Shown: positions 37,089-48,812 of the stretch, in pieces
Position numbering within the stretch: position 1 is the stretch's first letter
Layout of the letters: every line of letters starts with the position of its first letter
The notes under the pieces: model-generated
Seen by the model: the letters and a program-made list of their open reading frames with translations, nothing else
Databases searched by the model: none
What the model was told of the DNA's origin: nothing
Assembly: GCF_932276165.1 (NCBI RefSeq)
Contig: NC_063991.1
Coordinates: 4,641,001-4,705,000, forward strand
Direction: 5' to 3'
Length of the DNA stretch: 64,000 nt
Source: Plutella xylostella
Taxonomy: Eukaryota > Arthropoda > Insecta > Lepidoptera > Plutellidae
Position numbers and translations under genes: made by a program

Positions 37089-37304
37089 GGGCGCCTTCAA
37101 ATTAGTCGCTAAGTGTCGCGCGACTGCAGCGCTGCTGCAGCGCTGCAGCCGCGCTGCTGTCTAAATTCCATATAAATTATTAACGCGCTGCTGCCGCGCT
37201 GCAGTCGCGCATCTTTTAAATTACAAAATTTATATGGATTTTGACAGCAGCGCGGCTGCAGCGCTGCAGTCGCGCGACACTTAGCGACTAATTTGAAGGC
37301 GCCC
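37089..37304. mobile_element. GC-rich palindromic MITE with TGA target duplication
   Basis: 216 bp with arms beginning GGGCGCCTTCAAATTAGTCG and dense GCTGCAGCGCGAC motifs. It interrupts a LINE tail whose other copy (4447-4556) reads straight through the site, which shows TGA (37086-37088, 37305-37307) as the duplication. Confidence 0.88.
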
Positions 37305-37659
37305 TGAATGAGGATATGACAGATAGGGTAAAATAGCTTGACATGACGCACAAAGCCGACCCTAAATAAGGAAAAGGCTAGGAAGAAGAAGAAGAAGCAA
37401 TTTAGCACACAACTTGATTTGAAAATAAAATATATAATAAGACATTCATTATTCATATAATTTATTCATTTTGACTGTGCCCTATTATAAATATTATATG
37501 GAATGTAAATGTTTCAAAATTTCCTTGACACAATAGATGCCCAAAATAGATCCACCTTCTTGAAAGAGCCTCCCCTTATCCGAACAGAGAGTAGTTTGTA
37601 AAAATGGATGTTCATCAGAAAATTGTATATTTATACGATGAATAAAAACATTTGACTTT

Positions 37660-37772
37660 GAACTCAATACCCCTTTTCAATGATAAAATTGTATTTAATA
37701 GAGAGGAATAACAGAATTATAACAGTTCAATAGCTAAAATATCCTATAACTTTTCTATGATTAAGGGGGAAT
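37660..37772. mobile_element. MITE relative (CAATAGCTAAAATATCCTATAAC)
   Basis: Shares ACAGTTCAATAGCTAAA and TCCTATAACTTTT with 46066-46190; ends are CCCCTTTTCAATGA and TCTATGATTAAGGGG. A weakly conserved inverted-repeat element. Confidence 0.5.
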
Positions 37773-38189
37773 AACTTTGTGTCTCCCTTGAGGTTTTACT
37801 GTCTGTGTCACAGTGTACTTGTGTTATGCTTCCTGTGAGCTCAGCTTCACATTAAAAAGTTGGTAATTCCATAACAAATATCATTAAAAAATGTTCCAGC
37901 TCTTTTCCCATGCATAATGAACAGCCATACTTCAGAATTTTCAGTTATAATATTAGTAGGATAGTACAATCATCCAGCTAATAAAGAGACAATGACATAA
38001 TGTTCAGAGATGGTATTTTATGAGTAATAACATCATGTTTATTTCATAAACACAGTTGTTACATCTCTTGCTCCCATTACCTACTTTAAATTACGAAACA
38101 GACACAACCTAGGCCACCTAGATTTGTCCAAATTTAGTGCATGTAACCCAAAAAAAGGTCATGAAGGATTAAGGACAGTGGGGCTAGCT

Positions 38190-38345
38190 GACCCAAATGT
38201 ACCAGGAGAATATAGGTTGTGAGGAGTTTTGAAAGTGAAGGTTGAAGGTGGGTCCGGGGAGTGCGCGGGGCGGGGGGTGACGTCACAGTGCGCGCGCACT
38301 CCCGACATGACCCAGTTTCGGCCTTACGACACACGGTTGCAAGAA
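38190..38345. promoter_or_regulatory. GC-rich island with CRE palindrome
   Basis: An isolated GC-rich block in AT-rich sequence with a perfect TGACGTCA at 38278-38285 followed by GTGCGCGCGCAC. It lies 3.7 kb upstream of the BTBD7 start and 2 kb upstream of the RFWD3 5' exon candidate, so it could be a promoter for either. Inference only. Confidence 0.3.
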
Positions 38346-39239
38346 TATCGCATGCCTAAATGTCAACACAGCTCGCCTCGGGCCAAATGCATAAGCTATT
38401 GACCAATAACGCCCCAGAAACACCGCAAATAAACATCCACGCATAGATAAATATGTAAGGATAGGCAGGGTTTGTTGACCTCAGCGTAAACTAGTCCTGA
38501 CTCCAGGAATCCTGGATGTGGGATCGGGAATCGATAATAAGATTTAGGGATTGGAAAAGTTCAGGTTGCTTACCAGAAATCAGGTGCATTCCACCATAAA
38601 TAGCCGTGGGCACGACCTAAATAAACATTTTACACAACCCATTGCGATCGGCCATTATAACGTCAACGGGAAATCACGATTTCACTAAACTCACAGCGTT
38701 GTTTCCGACGAAACGCTCACACTATACACTTATCACTAACCGTTTGTTATATATTTACACAAATAAGTCACTGAAAGAAGCTCGTTATGTGAAAAAATTG
38801 ATAAAACAAGAACGAAAGCGATCCCCGTTATCTCGACCCGTTCACTACGTTTTTGACACTGCTGCCAACGTGAGGGTAAAATATAAATAAATATGAATGT
38901 TGCCAACCTAACAGATATACAATTATTAAGTTTCTTAGGGTCATTGCTCACTATTAGCATATTAGCCTAATCATTTTCGACGCAAGAAAAATGGAACATT
39001 GCTAACTCGTATGTTTCTACGATTTCTATAATAATATTTGTAGTGAGTTTTTGGTTTGTTTTCCTCGCTGCGCGGCTGCCGAGTTGGAGCATGGAGTGGA
39101 CTGGTCACCCATACGGAGGCTCACTCGAGGGCCCTCATGGAAGTTCCTGCCAGGATGGATGAGAGGTGCTATGAAACAAGTGAGGTATTTTTTTAGGTCG
39201 GTAAAATTTTGAATTTAAATTATTTAAAAAAAATGTAAA

Positions 39240-39480
39240 TATGTGGGGACATCTCACACACGGCCATCCGACCCCAAGCTAGGCAGAGCCTGTTATTTAT
39301 GGGTATCGGACAGCTGATATATCTACACAAATACATAGATAGATAAATATTAAATATAAATATCAACACCCAACAAATATTTGTCTTTAAACAAATATCT
39401 TTCCCAGCCGGGAATCGAACCCGTGACCTTCGGCATAGCAGTCAGGGCCAATAACCACTACTCCATTTGACCGTCAAATT
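39240..39480 (-). mobile_element. tRNA-derived SINE
   Basis: The minus strand starts with a tRNA-like head (TGGAGTAGTGGTTATTGG, B box GGGTTCGATTCCCGG) and runs into ATAAATATTTA-rich body. Ends not defined exactly. Confidence 0.7.
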
Positions 39481-40249
39481 GCCACATCATTCAATCACTC
39501 ACGAGGTCAGATTCACAGAACGGAGGTAGCAGCGTTCATCTTGCACAAAAGATAGTTTTTCCTATAAAACTTTTCAGGGAAATTACCAGCTTTAACGTTT
39601 GAATTGAGGGAATATGCTGAGTATATTAAAATACAATTTTTAAAGACTTTATTTTAGCGTTTTTAAAAATATATTTTTTATCCTTTGTGCCTACAGTCAT
39701 TGAAATATAATAGGCCCGTTTGGACAGCTCAAAAATGTATAAGATGACAGCTGGTTTCAAACCTAAATCATGAAAAATCTAAACAATAAGTAACTTTTGG
39801 TGCTTCAAAAGTTATTTTTTCTTTCAGCAGTTAAAAAATAAGCCAGATTGTGTGTCTTTTTATGTATTTCAGCAAGTAAATCAAGATTAAATAGCAAATT
39901 TTTGTAGCTGTCCAAACGGGCCTAACTATTAGATTTCGCCGACTGTAACAATTTTATTAAGGCAAAGTGAGCAATAACCTTTACATGACAGGTACCGAAA
40001 GGCCGCACCCGTAGAATAAGAGAGTATTTTTTTGTTCTGTGTGTTATGACAGATCTACTTGTCATTGTCAAGAATATAATTTAATCTGTGTCGTAAAAAT
40101 GTTTGACAGTTTAATAGACACTTTGATTTTGATTGACAATTTGACAGTATGTATTTGTCAATTTTGACATGTTTTGTTATGATTTAATCGTTACAAAAAA
40201 TATTGCGAAATTAATGCTTTGTGACTAAAATCTTTATTGTGGAATGTAA

Positions 40250-40331
40250 GAAATGATATCAGTAAATACCTAATATTTTCTGTTTATCATGGAAAATATA
40301 TAACGTCCGAATTGAATCGAAAACCAGCAAA
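40250..40331 (+). other. RFWD3: Possible RFWD3 5' UTR exon
   Basis: ACCAGCAAAG followed by GTATGT makes a good splice donor 1.35 kb before the acceptor at 41669 (CATCCACAG). No coding potential; the exon start is a guess. Confidence 0.35.
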
Positions 40332-41388
40332 GGTATGTATTGTTCCTGAGTGATTGATACCTACTACCTACATTTAATAACAAAAACCACAAAAAACATT
40401 AATTAATACTTATGTACTTTTGCTATATTACTCTGATAGATCCAGCTTGAGTCATGTCTTTTTCAGCTTTCAACTTTCATGTGTCGTTAACCTCAACCAA
40501 AAAAAGGGGTTGTCATAATTTTCTCGTGTTCCATTGTCAGGTACATCACGATACCTGTAGAGTCATCAAAATTAGTTCAGCTAAAATGAGCTTTCGTGTT
40601 TTTTGTTCGTAAATTATAGACAATGTTTGTATAATATCTCATTTATTAAATGTAAAATTTTACAATAATGATTTGTTGATAATCAAAATTATAAGTCTAC
40701 CATTGGCTGGATGAATAAGGTTAAGGGTAGACTGTTGTGATGCCAATTTTGAGAAGCCTATGTCTGGTAGTGAAAGATTATAGGCAGTTAAGACATACAA
40801 ATGATAAGTGTGGGCAGGTATCATGTCTACTAAAAGACTGAACTCAGCTTAATGTTATTATTATACTTAATAATTATTACAAATAGGTATTCAATTAGAT
40901 CTGATTATCTTTATCTTTATAAAAACTAAAATCTTTATCACAATATTAACAAAAACATAAAATAGGAACAAGGACTCTCTCACTTCATACTTACTACTTC
41001 CTCCTGTGTTCACCAATAATCTCTTCCATCCAAAGGTTGTCTGGTAGAGATATCTATAAGCAATAAGACCTAACCTTTTTGTACTGTTTTTATTTTTGTA
41101 TTTTTTTCTGTTTTGGGGCAAATAAAGAGGATTGTAATTGTAATCTCTTGTCCTTCTTTTATTCTCAAAGCCTGCTGGTTAGCTAAGGGTGGAACAGACT
41201 TGTGTTCCATTTGTGGATGAGCTCAGAAACATTCTTCATGACATTATTAAATGGCCTAAAAAGCCATGTCTATCAAGATCTGAAAGGCCCTAAAGGGAAA
41301 AAAATACTTCTCAAATCTCATTTCTGCATGTGTAATTGTCCTTAGATAGCCTCTTTTATGCTGACAAGGGCATTACACAATTCCTTTT

Positions 41389-41528
41389 AGGGCTGATTTT
41401 TCAATGGTCAGATAAGTGTTATCTGAAGAATAAATTTGTTGCTCTCATTGTCTCAAACATTCAGATGTGACAGCAACAGTTTTATTCCTCAGATAACACT
41501 TATCTGACTATTGAAAAATCAGCCCTTA
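41389..41528. mobile_element. Palindromic MITE, family h (AGGGCTGATTTTTCAATGG)
   Basis: Inverted ends AGGGCTGATTTTTCAATGG and CTATTGAAAAATCAGCCCT with GATAAGTGTTATCTGA in both arms. Lies in the putative RFWD3 5' intron. Confidence 0.8.
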
Positions 41529-41681
41529 GTTAATAATAAATAATGTACTAGACATTTTAATGAAGTTAGGGTAATCAAGACTCTTCTAGGCCCTACCTGC
41601 CAAATATTTAAAATGTACATTATTTGCTTCACTGACCTGTCATAAAAATGTATGTATCTTCATCCACAGCTCTCACTAACC

Positions 41682-43505
41682 ATGAGCTCCCAACGACGAC
41701 CGAGCAGCCCAAGTCTCCTGGACTCCCCTTCGCCACCAGCCAGCCCTGACCCCGCACCAGCACCAGACTCCGAGACCTACACCCAGGGAGCACCAGAGAT
41801 CAACCACGCCAGCGCTTTCAGCATACACCTAGGCTACCTAGACATACAGCCCATGGACGAACCGCCTGATGATGTGGCCAGTGAAGATTCCAACTCGAAC
41901 CCGCTAAGACTACAAAGGTATGTGGTGAACGAAGAAAGCAATTCTGCTTTGTCTGTTACTGAGGGCGAAAGCTCGAATGCTTTCCCTACAGTGGATATTC
42001 CTGGCAATGCTAATGCTGTGTGGAACAGTGAGGACTCAAATTCTAATGCAAATAGGGAGCTGAGAGTGTGTGAGTCTGAGGACAGTAATGAACCTCCTGC
42101 GAAAATGAGAAAAATAAGCACGCAGTCACAGGAGGAACAGGATGGCGAGACTTGCCCTATTTGTCTGGACGCATGGGGAAATTCTGGAGACCACAGGCTA
42201 GTTGCCTTAAAATGCGGGCATCTTTTTGGTTCCAAATGCGTGGAGCGTTGGCTCCGCGCGCAAGCGCAGAAAGACCGATCGTGCCCGACATGCAAAAGCA
42301 AAGCTACGGTCAGAGACTTGAGGTTCATTTACGCTCGGAGGTTAGTAGCGGCGGATACGGCAGAGATCACAGCCTTGCAGAAACAGGTTGAGGTTATACA
42401 ATCGGAGAAGATCAGGGCAGAACTTGAGCTACAGAAGAGCAAGATGGCGCATCGAGCGTGCATACAACAGCTGGAGGTTTTGAGGAACACTTTAGCGTCT
42501 TCTAGTCAGTCGTGTCAGCGTTTTGAGAGGAAAGGATGGAGGTTTGCCCTGGAAAAGAACTTAGAGGTATGCAAAGACGGGGGATGCCGAGTCCTCTCTT
42601 ATAATTGCAGGACCTACGATCTTTACGTATCCCAGAAAAGCACAAACAGTCTTTTCCCTGGCTTCGGCGTCAGAAGAGTCAGCTGCGTTGACTACAAACT
42701 AGGCCCGTTTCTGTTTTTGCACCCGAAGCCTATAAGAGACATCGCGTATTCACAGCCCAAAGACTTGCTCCTCAGCGTAAGCTTGGATGGTTCGGCAAGA
42801 CTTGTAGAACGAGGATCAGCTAGCTTAACCATACAGTGCGGCGCCCCACTATGGTCTTGCACGTGGGACGCCCTCCGCCACCACGAGTTATTCGTCGGAG
42901 GCGTGGGAGGCGCCATAATGCATTACGACATTCGAAACACCGGATCTCCCTTACACCGTTTATCAGCGCCGAGCGACATGACTCCAGTCGCGTCGTTATG
43001 CTCGACAGAATACGGGTTACTATCCTGTCAGTTAAACTCCTCTTGGCTATGGTCTCCTAGTACTTCAGGGCAGTGGGAGCCAAAAGCCTTGCCTGTAGAC
43101 GGTCCGTTTCTTTCCATGGCTTATGACAATGAAACCCACAGAGGTCTAATATCCTGCCGTCCAAAAGGCACAGAACGTTCTAGGCTTGTTGTAGCGAAGT
43201 TCAGATCTAGTACTTTGGGAGAAGCGTGGTGTGAGACAGAGCAGACATTTATGGGGTCGGCTAGAGCGACTTTAATGTCTAGAGCGACGTGGGTCAGAGC
43301 GCCTGGCGCTTTGTGGGTGGCAGCGCACTCAGAAAGCGATTCAGCGCTGCTTCTCCACGGGCTGGAAGGTTCTAGAACCATGTCGTTGCCGGCAGCGGAG
43401 CCAGCGCTAGACGTGTTCTCTGCGCAGCTAAACGGTGACACGATTGTTGCAGCGCTTTCAGAGTCGCGATTGAGGATGTATAAAGCTGTACCGACTAACT
43501 TATGA
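41682..43505 (+). CDS. RFWD3: RFWD3 homologue, E3 ubiquitin ligase (RING + WD40)
   Basis: 607 codons in one exon. N-terminal Ser/Pro-rich, then an acidic region with repeated EDSNSN. RING finger at about residues 158-204 from this start (CPICLDAWGNSGDHR, LKCGHLFGSKCVERW, CPTCKSKA). A coiled-coil follows (about 220-280, LQKQVEVIQSEKIRAELELQ). A WD40-like region covers the C-terminal half (RDIAYSQPKDLLLSVSLDGS, ELFVGGVGGAIMHYDIR). In vertebrates RFWD3 ubiquitinates RPA and RAD51 and acts in interstrand crosslink repair; that is family knowledge. Shorter than vertebrate RFWD3 (about 770 residues). Start chosen at MSSQRRP because an acceptor (CCACAG) ends at 41669; the in-frame ATG at 41652 would lie in the intron. 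Base composition is more balanced than in the two neighbours and no exon copies are seen. Confidence 0.92.
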   Translation: MSSQRRPSSPSLLDSPSPPASPDPAPAPDSETYTQGAPEINHASAFSIHLGYLDIQPMDEPPDDVASEDSNSNPLRLQRYVVNEESNSALSVTEGESSNAFPTVDIPGNANAVWNSEDSNSNANRELRVCESEDSNEPPAKMRKISTQSQEEQDGETCPICLDAWGNSGDHRLVALKCGHLFGSKCVERWLRAQAQKDRSCPTCKSKATVRDLRFIYARRLVAADTAEITALQKQVEVIQSEKIRAELELQKSKMAHRACIQQLEVLRNTLASSSQSCQRFERKGWRFALEKNLEVCKDGGCRVLSYNCRTYDLYVSQKSTNSLFPGFGVRRVSCVDYKLGPFLFLHPKPIRDIAYSQPKDLLLSVSLDGSARLVERGSASLTIQCGAPLWSCTWDALRHHELFVGGVGGAIMHYDIRNTGSPLHRLSAPSDMTPVASLCSTEYGLLSCQLNSSWLWSPSTSGQWEPKALPVDGPFLSMAYDNETHRGLISCRPKGTERSRLVVAKFRSSTLGEAWCETEQTFMGSARATLMSRATWVRAPGALWVAAHSESDSALLLHGLEGSRTMSLPAAEPALDVFSAQLNGDTIVAALSESRLRMYKAVPTNL

Positions 43506-43613
43506 GATTTGGTTGTGGATTTCTAGTTTTTAAGCTTTGGAAAGCCTAGCATACTGGCATAGAAGACTAGACTCTGACAAGTTTACATTTGCAACAGGTA
43601 AAAGATGCGGTTT

Positions 43614-44051
43614 TTAGGGTGCTTTTCCACCAGAGATGTGCTATGCTACGATGCTATGGATGCGTTTGATATCCACCAATCATATTATTCGTGCACATAG
43701 CTTAGCACTGGTGGAAACGGATTCAACTAAGATATGTTTTTTGTATGGAATGATGCGTGCTATGGATGTGTGCTATGGATGCGTGCTATGGATATGTGCT
43801 ATGGACCATCGCGAGTGGTGTAGCTATGGCGCCGCCGCCCCCGTCGTTTCCCTACTATCGATACATAGCATAGCTCGAGATGCGCATCTTTCTCGCACAG
43901 CTACTTTGCGGCGGCGCATCTTCGTAGCGCATCTTCCTCGCACAGCTACCTAGCGTAGTATTGGTGGAAACGGTCACATATTTTCGTAGCGTAGATATCA
44001 CATCTTCGCAGCATAGCTGCATAGCACATCTCTGGTGGAAAAGCACCCTAA
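43614..44051. mobile_element. Long palindromic MITE with internal GCTATGGATGCGT repeats
   Basis: Inverted ends TTAGGGTGCTTTTCCACCAG and CTGGTGGAAAAGCACCCTAA, each followed by GATGTGCTATGC-type arms. The left arm has a tandem array of GTGCTATGGATGC and the right arm of GCGCATCTTC. About 438 bp, 110 bp past the RFWD3 stop, so it may lie in the 3' UTR. Confidence 0.85.
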
Positions 44052-44132
44052 TTCTTGCTTCTGTTGCAAAGTTAGAGTGGTCGAAGTATTGATAAGTGTT
44101 GAGTATTTTATATGCTCTCTGGCCAATTCTGC

Positions 44133-44260
44133 TAAAGCTGCGTACAGACCGGCCCAACCAACGGGTTTCGTTGATCTTCGTTGCTGCAATCTGCCCTGTA
44201 TTATGTATGATAAATATCCATCGTTGGGGGTTCGTTGGGCCGGTCTGTACGCAGCTTAAA
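44133..44260. mobile_element. Palindromic MITE, family j (GCTGCGTACAGACCGGCC)
   Basis: Inverted ends AAGCTGCGTACAGACCGGCC and GGCCGGTCTGTACGCAGCTT. A second copy is at 62930-63041. Confidence 0.85.
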
Positions 44261-44594
44261 GCGATTGGTCGGGCGATGCTGTGTCACAGCCAAGTATAAT
44301 ATTTTGCTGTTGCTATTCAGTTTTGTGTCATATCATAACGTAAGTCATAATAATTAAACTTAGGAATTCATTGTTACCTCAAATAAATAGAAGGCTGGAC
44401 TTACGATTTTAGGGATTCTAGGTATTATCAAAAGTATGCTATAATAAGATTGCTGCTGGCAGCATCATCATCAGCCCTTAAAGGTAAACATCCACCTATC
44501 GGTAGCATACGTATCGGTCTAAAAGGATTTTCATAAATGTATGGAGAAACGGCGTCGGCAATGCCGATGAAGTGGAAGCACTTGTCCAAATTTC

Positions 44595-44864
44595 TATACA
44601 GGGTGTTGTAAAAAGGGTATACTAAGCCGAAACCTACATGTGCAGCATGGTATATTTAAGCCCGAAACTGAAATGAGAATTTGAAAATTCGCGAAAAAAA
44701 AAATTCATTTTCTATAGAAACTTTGTTGGTCACGTGACTTTTTACTATGATTTTTTGTTTTTTTTCGCGAATTTCCAAATTCTGACTTCAGTTTCGGGCT
44801 TAGATATACCATGCTGCACATGTAGGTTTCGGCTTAGTATACCAATTTTGCAACACCCTGTATA
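44595..44864. mobile_element. Palindromic MITE, family k, intact
   Basis: 270 bp with TATACAGGGTGTTG and CAACACCCTGTATA at the ends, arms continuing GTATACTAAGCCGAAACC and ATGTGCAGCATGGTATA. TA-type target as for mariner-like MITEs. Reference copy for many fragments in the window. Confidence 0.85.
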
Positions 44865-45163
44865 AAGAATACTGGATACGATGCGTCCGTTGCGTACGAT
44901 ACTAATAGGTTGACGCTTAATCATCCACTGCTGGAAAAAAGCAGAACAATTTAACTTGGAAGCCTACATTACTAGTTCTACAAAACCCACCAGGTACAAT
45001 TTTAGCAATAATGAATCTGCAAGCTTGACCTTCGTGGGTCACTGAAGAAATTCAACCTTATTGTACCTATGTATAAGAAACAACTTTTTTTATAAATCAA
45101 GACTGAAAATAGTTATTATGTTTGAATGCATTTTAGTTGTATAGGAAGCGCGATTTTAAGGTT

Positions 45164-45316
45164 TAGTGCCAATTTCTCCATAGTCGGTTATCTAACCGAC
45201 ATGGATTGATTTATAAATTAAACGTCATCTCCATATAAAATTCTTGACAGATGTGTCAAAAGTTAACCACTACTCCCTGGTTATGCTCTAACCGAGAATG
45301 GAGAAATTGGCACTTA
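45164..45316. mobile_element. Palindromic MITE, family c, second copy
   Basis: Same ends and core as 33117-33270 (AGTGCCAATTTCTCCATAG ... ATGGAGAAATTGGCAC). Confidence 0.75.
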
Positions 45317-45608
45317 TAGTGTGATGATAGTGTGACCCTTATTGCCAATTTTAATATCTACAGGTGCGACATCTATGATTAAGGGCAGGCCTTTTTTGAC
45401 CTGAATTTCGAATACACTCAAATTTTAGCAATAATGTAAATAGCTACCTCATATTATGTAACTATGTATTTTTAGATAGCTTAGTAAGTACTTAATAAAT
45501 GAATGACTTGTTCAATACAACATACGTTTTTTTTCTTACATCTTTGGTCAAGTTAAGTTGCTCCTAAATAGTGCACCTAAATTCCTATACAGTAAGTATA
45601 GTATCATG

Positions 45609-45862
45609 ACGACCGAATGGCGTAGTGGTTAGTGACCTGACTACTGAGCCGATGGTCCCGGGTTCGATTCCCGGCTGGGGCAGATATTTGTTTAAACACA
45701 GATATTTGTTCTCGGGTCTTGGATGTGCCCGTAAAATGGCAATAGGCCCGCCCCCTATTACATTGGGACTAACATAACACTCTGGCGAAAAGTGGGTGCA
45801 GCAATGCACCTCTGCCTACCCCGCAAGGGAGTACTGTAGTACAAGGCGTGAGTGCGTGTGTT
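45609..45862 (+). mobile_element. tRNA-derived SINE with 12-bp target duplication
   Basis: Head ACCGAATGGCGTAGTGG with B box GGTTCGATTCC, then a body ending GTACAAGGCGTGAGTGCG. Flanked by TATAGTATCATG at 45597-45608 and 45863-45874, a perfect 12-bp direct repeat typical of LINE-driven insertion. Confidence 0.92.
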
Positions 45863-46065
45863 TATAGTATCATGTATAGTGCCCACATTTTGTTTACTGG
45901 TGGTTTACTGTCAAACCTTTTTGAGTTTAACATAATAACAACCATTACACCAATGAATAAAGTCACTAATATACACACTACTTTATTTGATTATTTGTCG
46001 AGACGTAACTTTTGCACTGGCACTCCTTCTTCCTTCACACCTTCTTTTGGCTGAAGTATTAAACT

Positions 46066-46192
46066 TTAGCCCCCTTATTCATAAAAAAAGTGTTTTATCT
46101 CTGACAGAGAACAATTTGTTCTTTGACAGAGAGGGACCAAACAGTTCAATAGCTAAAGCGTCCTATAACTTTTTTACGAATAAAGCGGTAGG
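46066..46192. mobile_element. MITE relative of 37660-37772
   Basis: Ends CCCCCTTATTCATAAAAAA and TTTTTTACGAATAAAGCGG form an inverted repeat; the inner part has ACAGTTCAATAGCTAAAG. Confidence 0.65.
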
Positions 46193-48812
46193 AATATACT
46201 AAGTGCAATAAAGACTTAAGTAAATAAATAAATATACTTACTTTCAAAGGATTCAAATGAAACGAAAAAACTAAATATTATAACGTCATTTATTTCATAT
46301 TTGGATAAACTATTTTAGCACCAACCTCTCTTGCATTCAATTATTATTATTATTATTAACTTGTTGATGAACTAATAATCTAGACCTAGACCTAGGTAGG
46401 TATTATGAATATTTCAATATTATCAATATTATACTGTCTACATAGGACATGACATAGGCCTCTCTAAAGGCTCCACAATACTCTAGTACGGGTTTTGAAA
46501 TTAATGAAAATGATAAATAGTGAGCGGGGACAACGGGCCGTCAAAATTTTACGTGTCGTTGTCGTTTACCTGAAAACCTATGGACCAAAAATGAAAATTA
46601 AAATTGCTCCATAGAAACTTTGTTGGTAGTTTCTGAATGTTTTTACTATGGGCAGCTGCTTGTTTAAGTAATTTCCAAAAGTCTTAATCAAAAGATCTTT
46701 AGAATGATCACCAGAGTCACGCACTTTCGTCTTTCTATATCGTTTTTGCAGCACCCAATATATCTATCTACCTAAATGCAAAATGCCAGTTAAGTTAGTT
46801 AACATCGCTAACTAATGCCTAAATATGATACATTTATATATTTTTTATTATTAAGGCATGCACTCCTATGTATTATGGCTCTATCTATATAACTTGATAT
46901 AAGTATGGTCAAAGCTTGCTATGTACAAAAAAATATTAAAAAGCAAATTTATTATTATGGTTCATCTCTCATCTCAATAATTATTAAGCTGTTGAAGTAA
47001 CTAATTTAAAAAAATATATACAGGGTGACCGAATTTTTTCCCAAAATAGATAAAAACATAGCATTTTTTTTACCGTGATTCAGGTTGAATTTCAGGTTTA
47101 TACATGAGATGCACTTGTATGAACAAATAGTCTTTAAATTACAATAAAAAAATGCTATAGGCAAATACACAGTCAGTAATTTTGCTTTAAAATAATTAAT
47201 TTAATAAATTGAAATTGTGTAAATAGGCACATTTTACAACTGTAACATTTTACTTCGATTATATACTTTTTACATAAATGCAGTTAGTAAACGTTAAAAA
47301 CTAAAATAAAAGTAATAGCACTCCTTAAATTACATATAAAGGGTTTAATTTTCCTACACACATAGCTCTATTTATAAGCATCACTGAACGGTTTAAAAAT
47401 ATACTTTATCTTTCCAATTGACAATTAAAAGTATTACATATTTATATTCCGACTAGGCTAGCTACTAATTAAGTATTTAAATTAAGTTTTCTATATTTAA
47501 TATAATTTTCTGGCCACATGTTACATCATTCAACGACTATCTGTCTACCGGCTATCTGTCTAAGATCGTGGGTCTAGAGCTGTCTGAAGACCGTTCCAAT
47601 CACAGACCTGTATTTGAATAGACAACGCTTGTCTCATTCCTTGTATAGAAACCAAGCGTGCCATTATTTTTATACCTACTGTCACGTCAGTCACGTCACT
47701 TGAACGATTTAGTTTAGGAACGTCCCTAATGACACTGCGCTAAAGGAAGATAATTTCACTCCCTTTTTACACGCGAAGTACATGCACTTGCGTTGTCTAC
47801 TCAAATACAGGTCTGTGGTTCCAATAATACTTAGGTATACAAAAGTCTTGCAAAAGTGGTATATTAAGCCGAATGGGGGTGTAATTCAGGTCGTGATTGT
47901 GACTCACCACTATTGCAACATCCTGTAGCTACATACGACAAGATTTGTTTTAAATAAAAAAGTCGCAGTAAGATTAATGTCATAGTAATGTCTGAATTTT
48001 TTGACACACTGGACAGCAACCTTTATTTGTTTTGTTTGTTCTGTATTCTCTTTATTTTGTTGTTGTTTCTTTTTCTTTTTCTGTCTTATTATTCTGTCTC
48101 AGTGTGTCAAATAAATGTATCTTTCTTTCTTTCTTTCTAAATAAAATCTTGTTTTAATAGAAACCCAAGTGAAACTTTGGCAGCACAATCGAGTGTGCCT
48201 TTCTGGTTCTGACCAATAACATTGTTGGGGAGAAAAAATGGCGACTGAACCAACCAATTAGAACTCCAGGATTCGGTACAGTCGCCTAAGGCGCCATCTG
48301 CAATTAGCTTTTAGTTCTTCTCCCCATTATAACAGTTTGCCGAAATTCCGAATTCTAGTCCTGATTATCATCCCCCATAGGTGTCCTTTATAAATGTTAT
48401 TTTCCTTGGTGTTTAGTTAAATAATTAACCTCATAGTCAGTTGTCTAAATGAAATCTTTCCGTATAACCGTTTGTCGAAATTCTCTATTTAATCTACCCT
48501 ATGGTGTCATAAATCTTTCGGAACAAACACAGACGTCAATAAATATAATATTATATTTTAGCCGCGTACCACCCCAACTCGCTGGTTCTGGCAGAATTAC
48601 CAGCGCTGTATAAATTTTTGTACAGCACATGCTGAGTCAGAGCCATTTTACTGACATAATACACACCACAATTATTGTGATTATTCATGTCACTGTTCCT
48701 ATTGATGTTGTTTTGTATTTGTGATGTGTATTTTTTTTAGTAAATAAACGATGTGTCGATGTGTCTATTTTGAAATGTTACTCTCCTTCTGTCTTCAGTT
48801 AAATAAGTAACC
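46193..48812. other. AT-rich intergenic sequence with MITEs, no gene seen
   Basis: Contains a palindromic MITE at about 47592-47822 (CAGACCTGTATTTGAATAGA / inverted partner) and a family k fragment near 47835-47935. It also has a TTTCTTTC run near 48120. The MCC 3' UTR must lie at its right end. Confidence 0.6.

Noticed and set aside
38642..38960. Overlapping small frames on both strands between BTBD7 and RFWD3
   Set aside because: No conserved motif, no splice signals, and AT-rich composition unlike the genes here.
41834..43441. Minus-strand frames of 70-164 codons
   Set aside because: Antisense to the RFWD3 coding exon; no independent support.
45609..45690. A functional tRNA gene
   Set aside because: A and B box-like sequences are present but the arms do not fold into a tRNA, and the 12-bp duplication and long tail identify a SINE.
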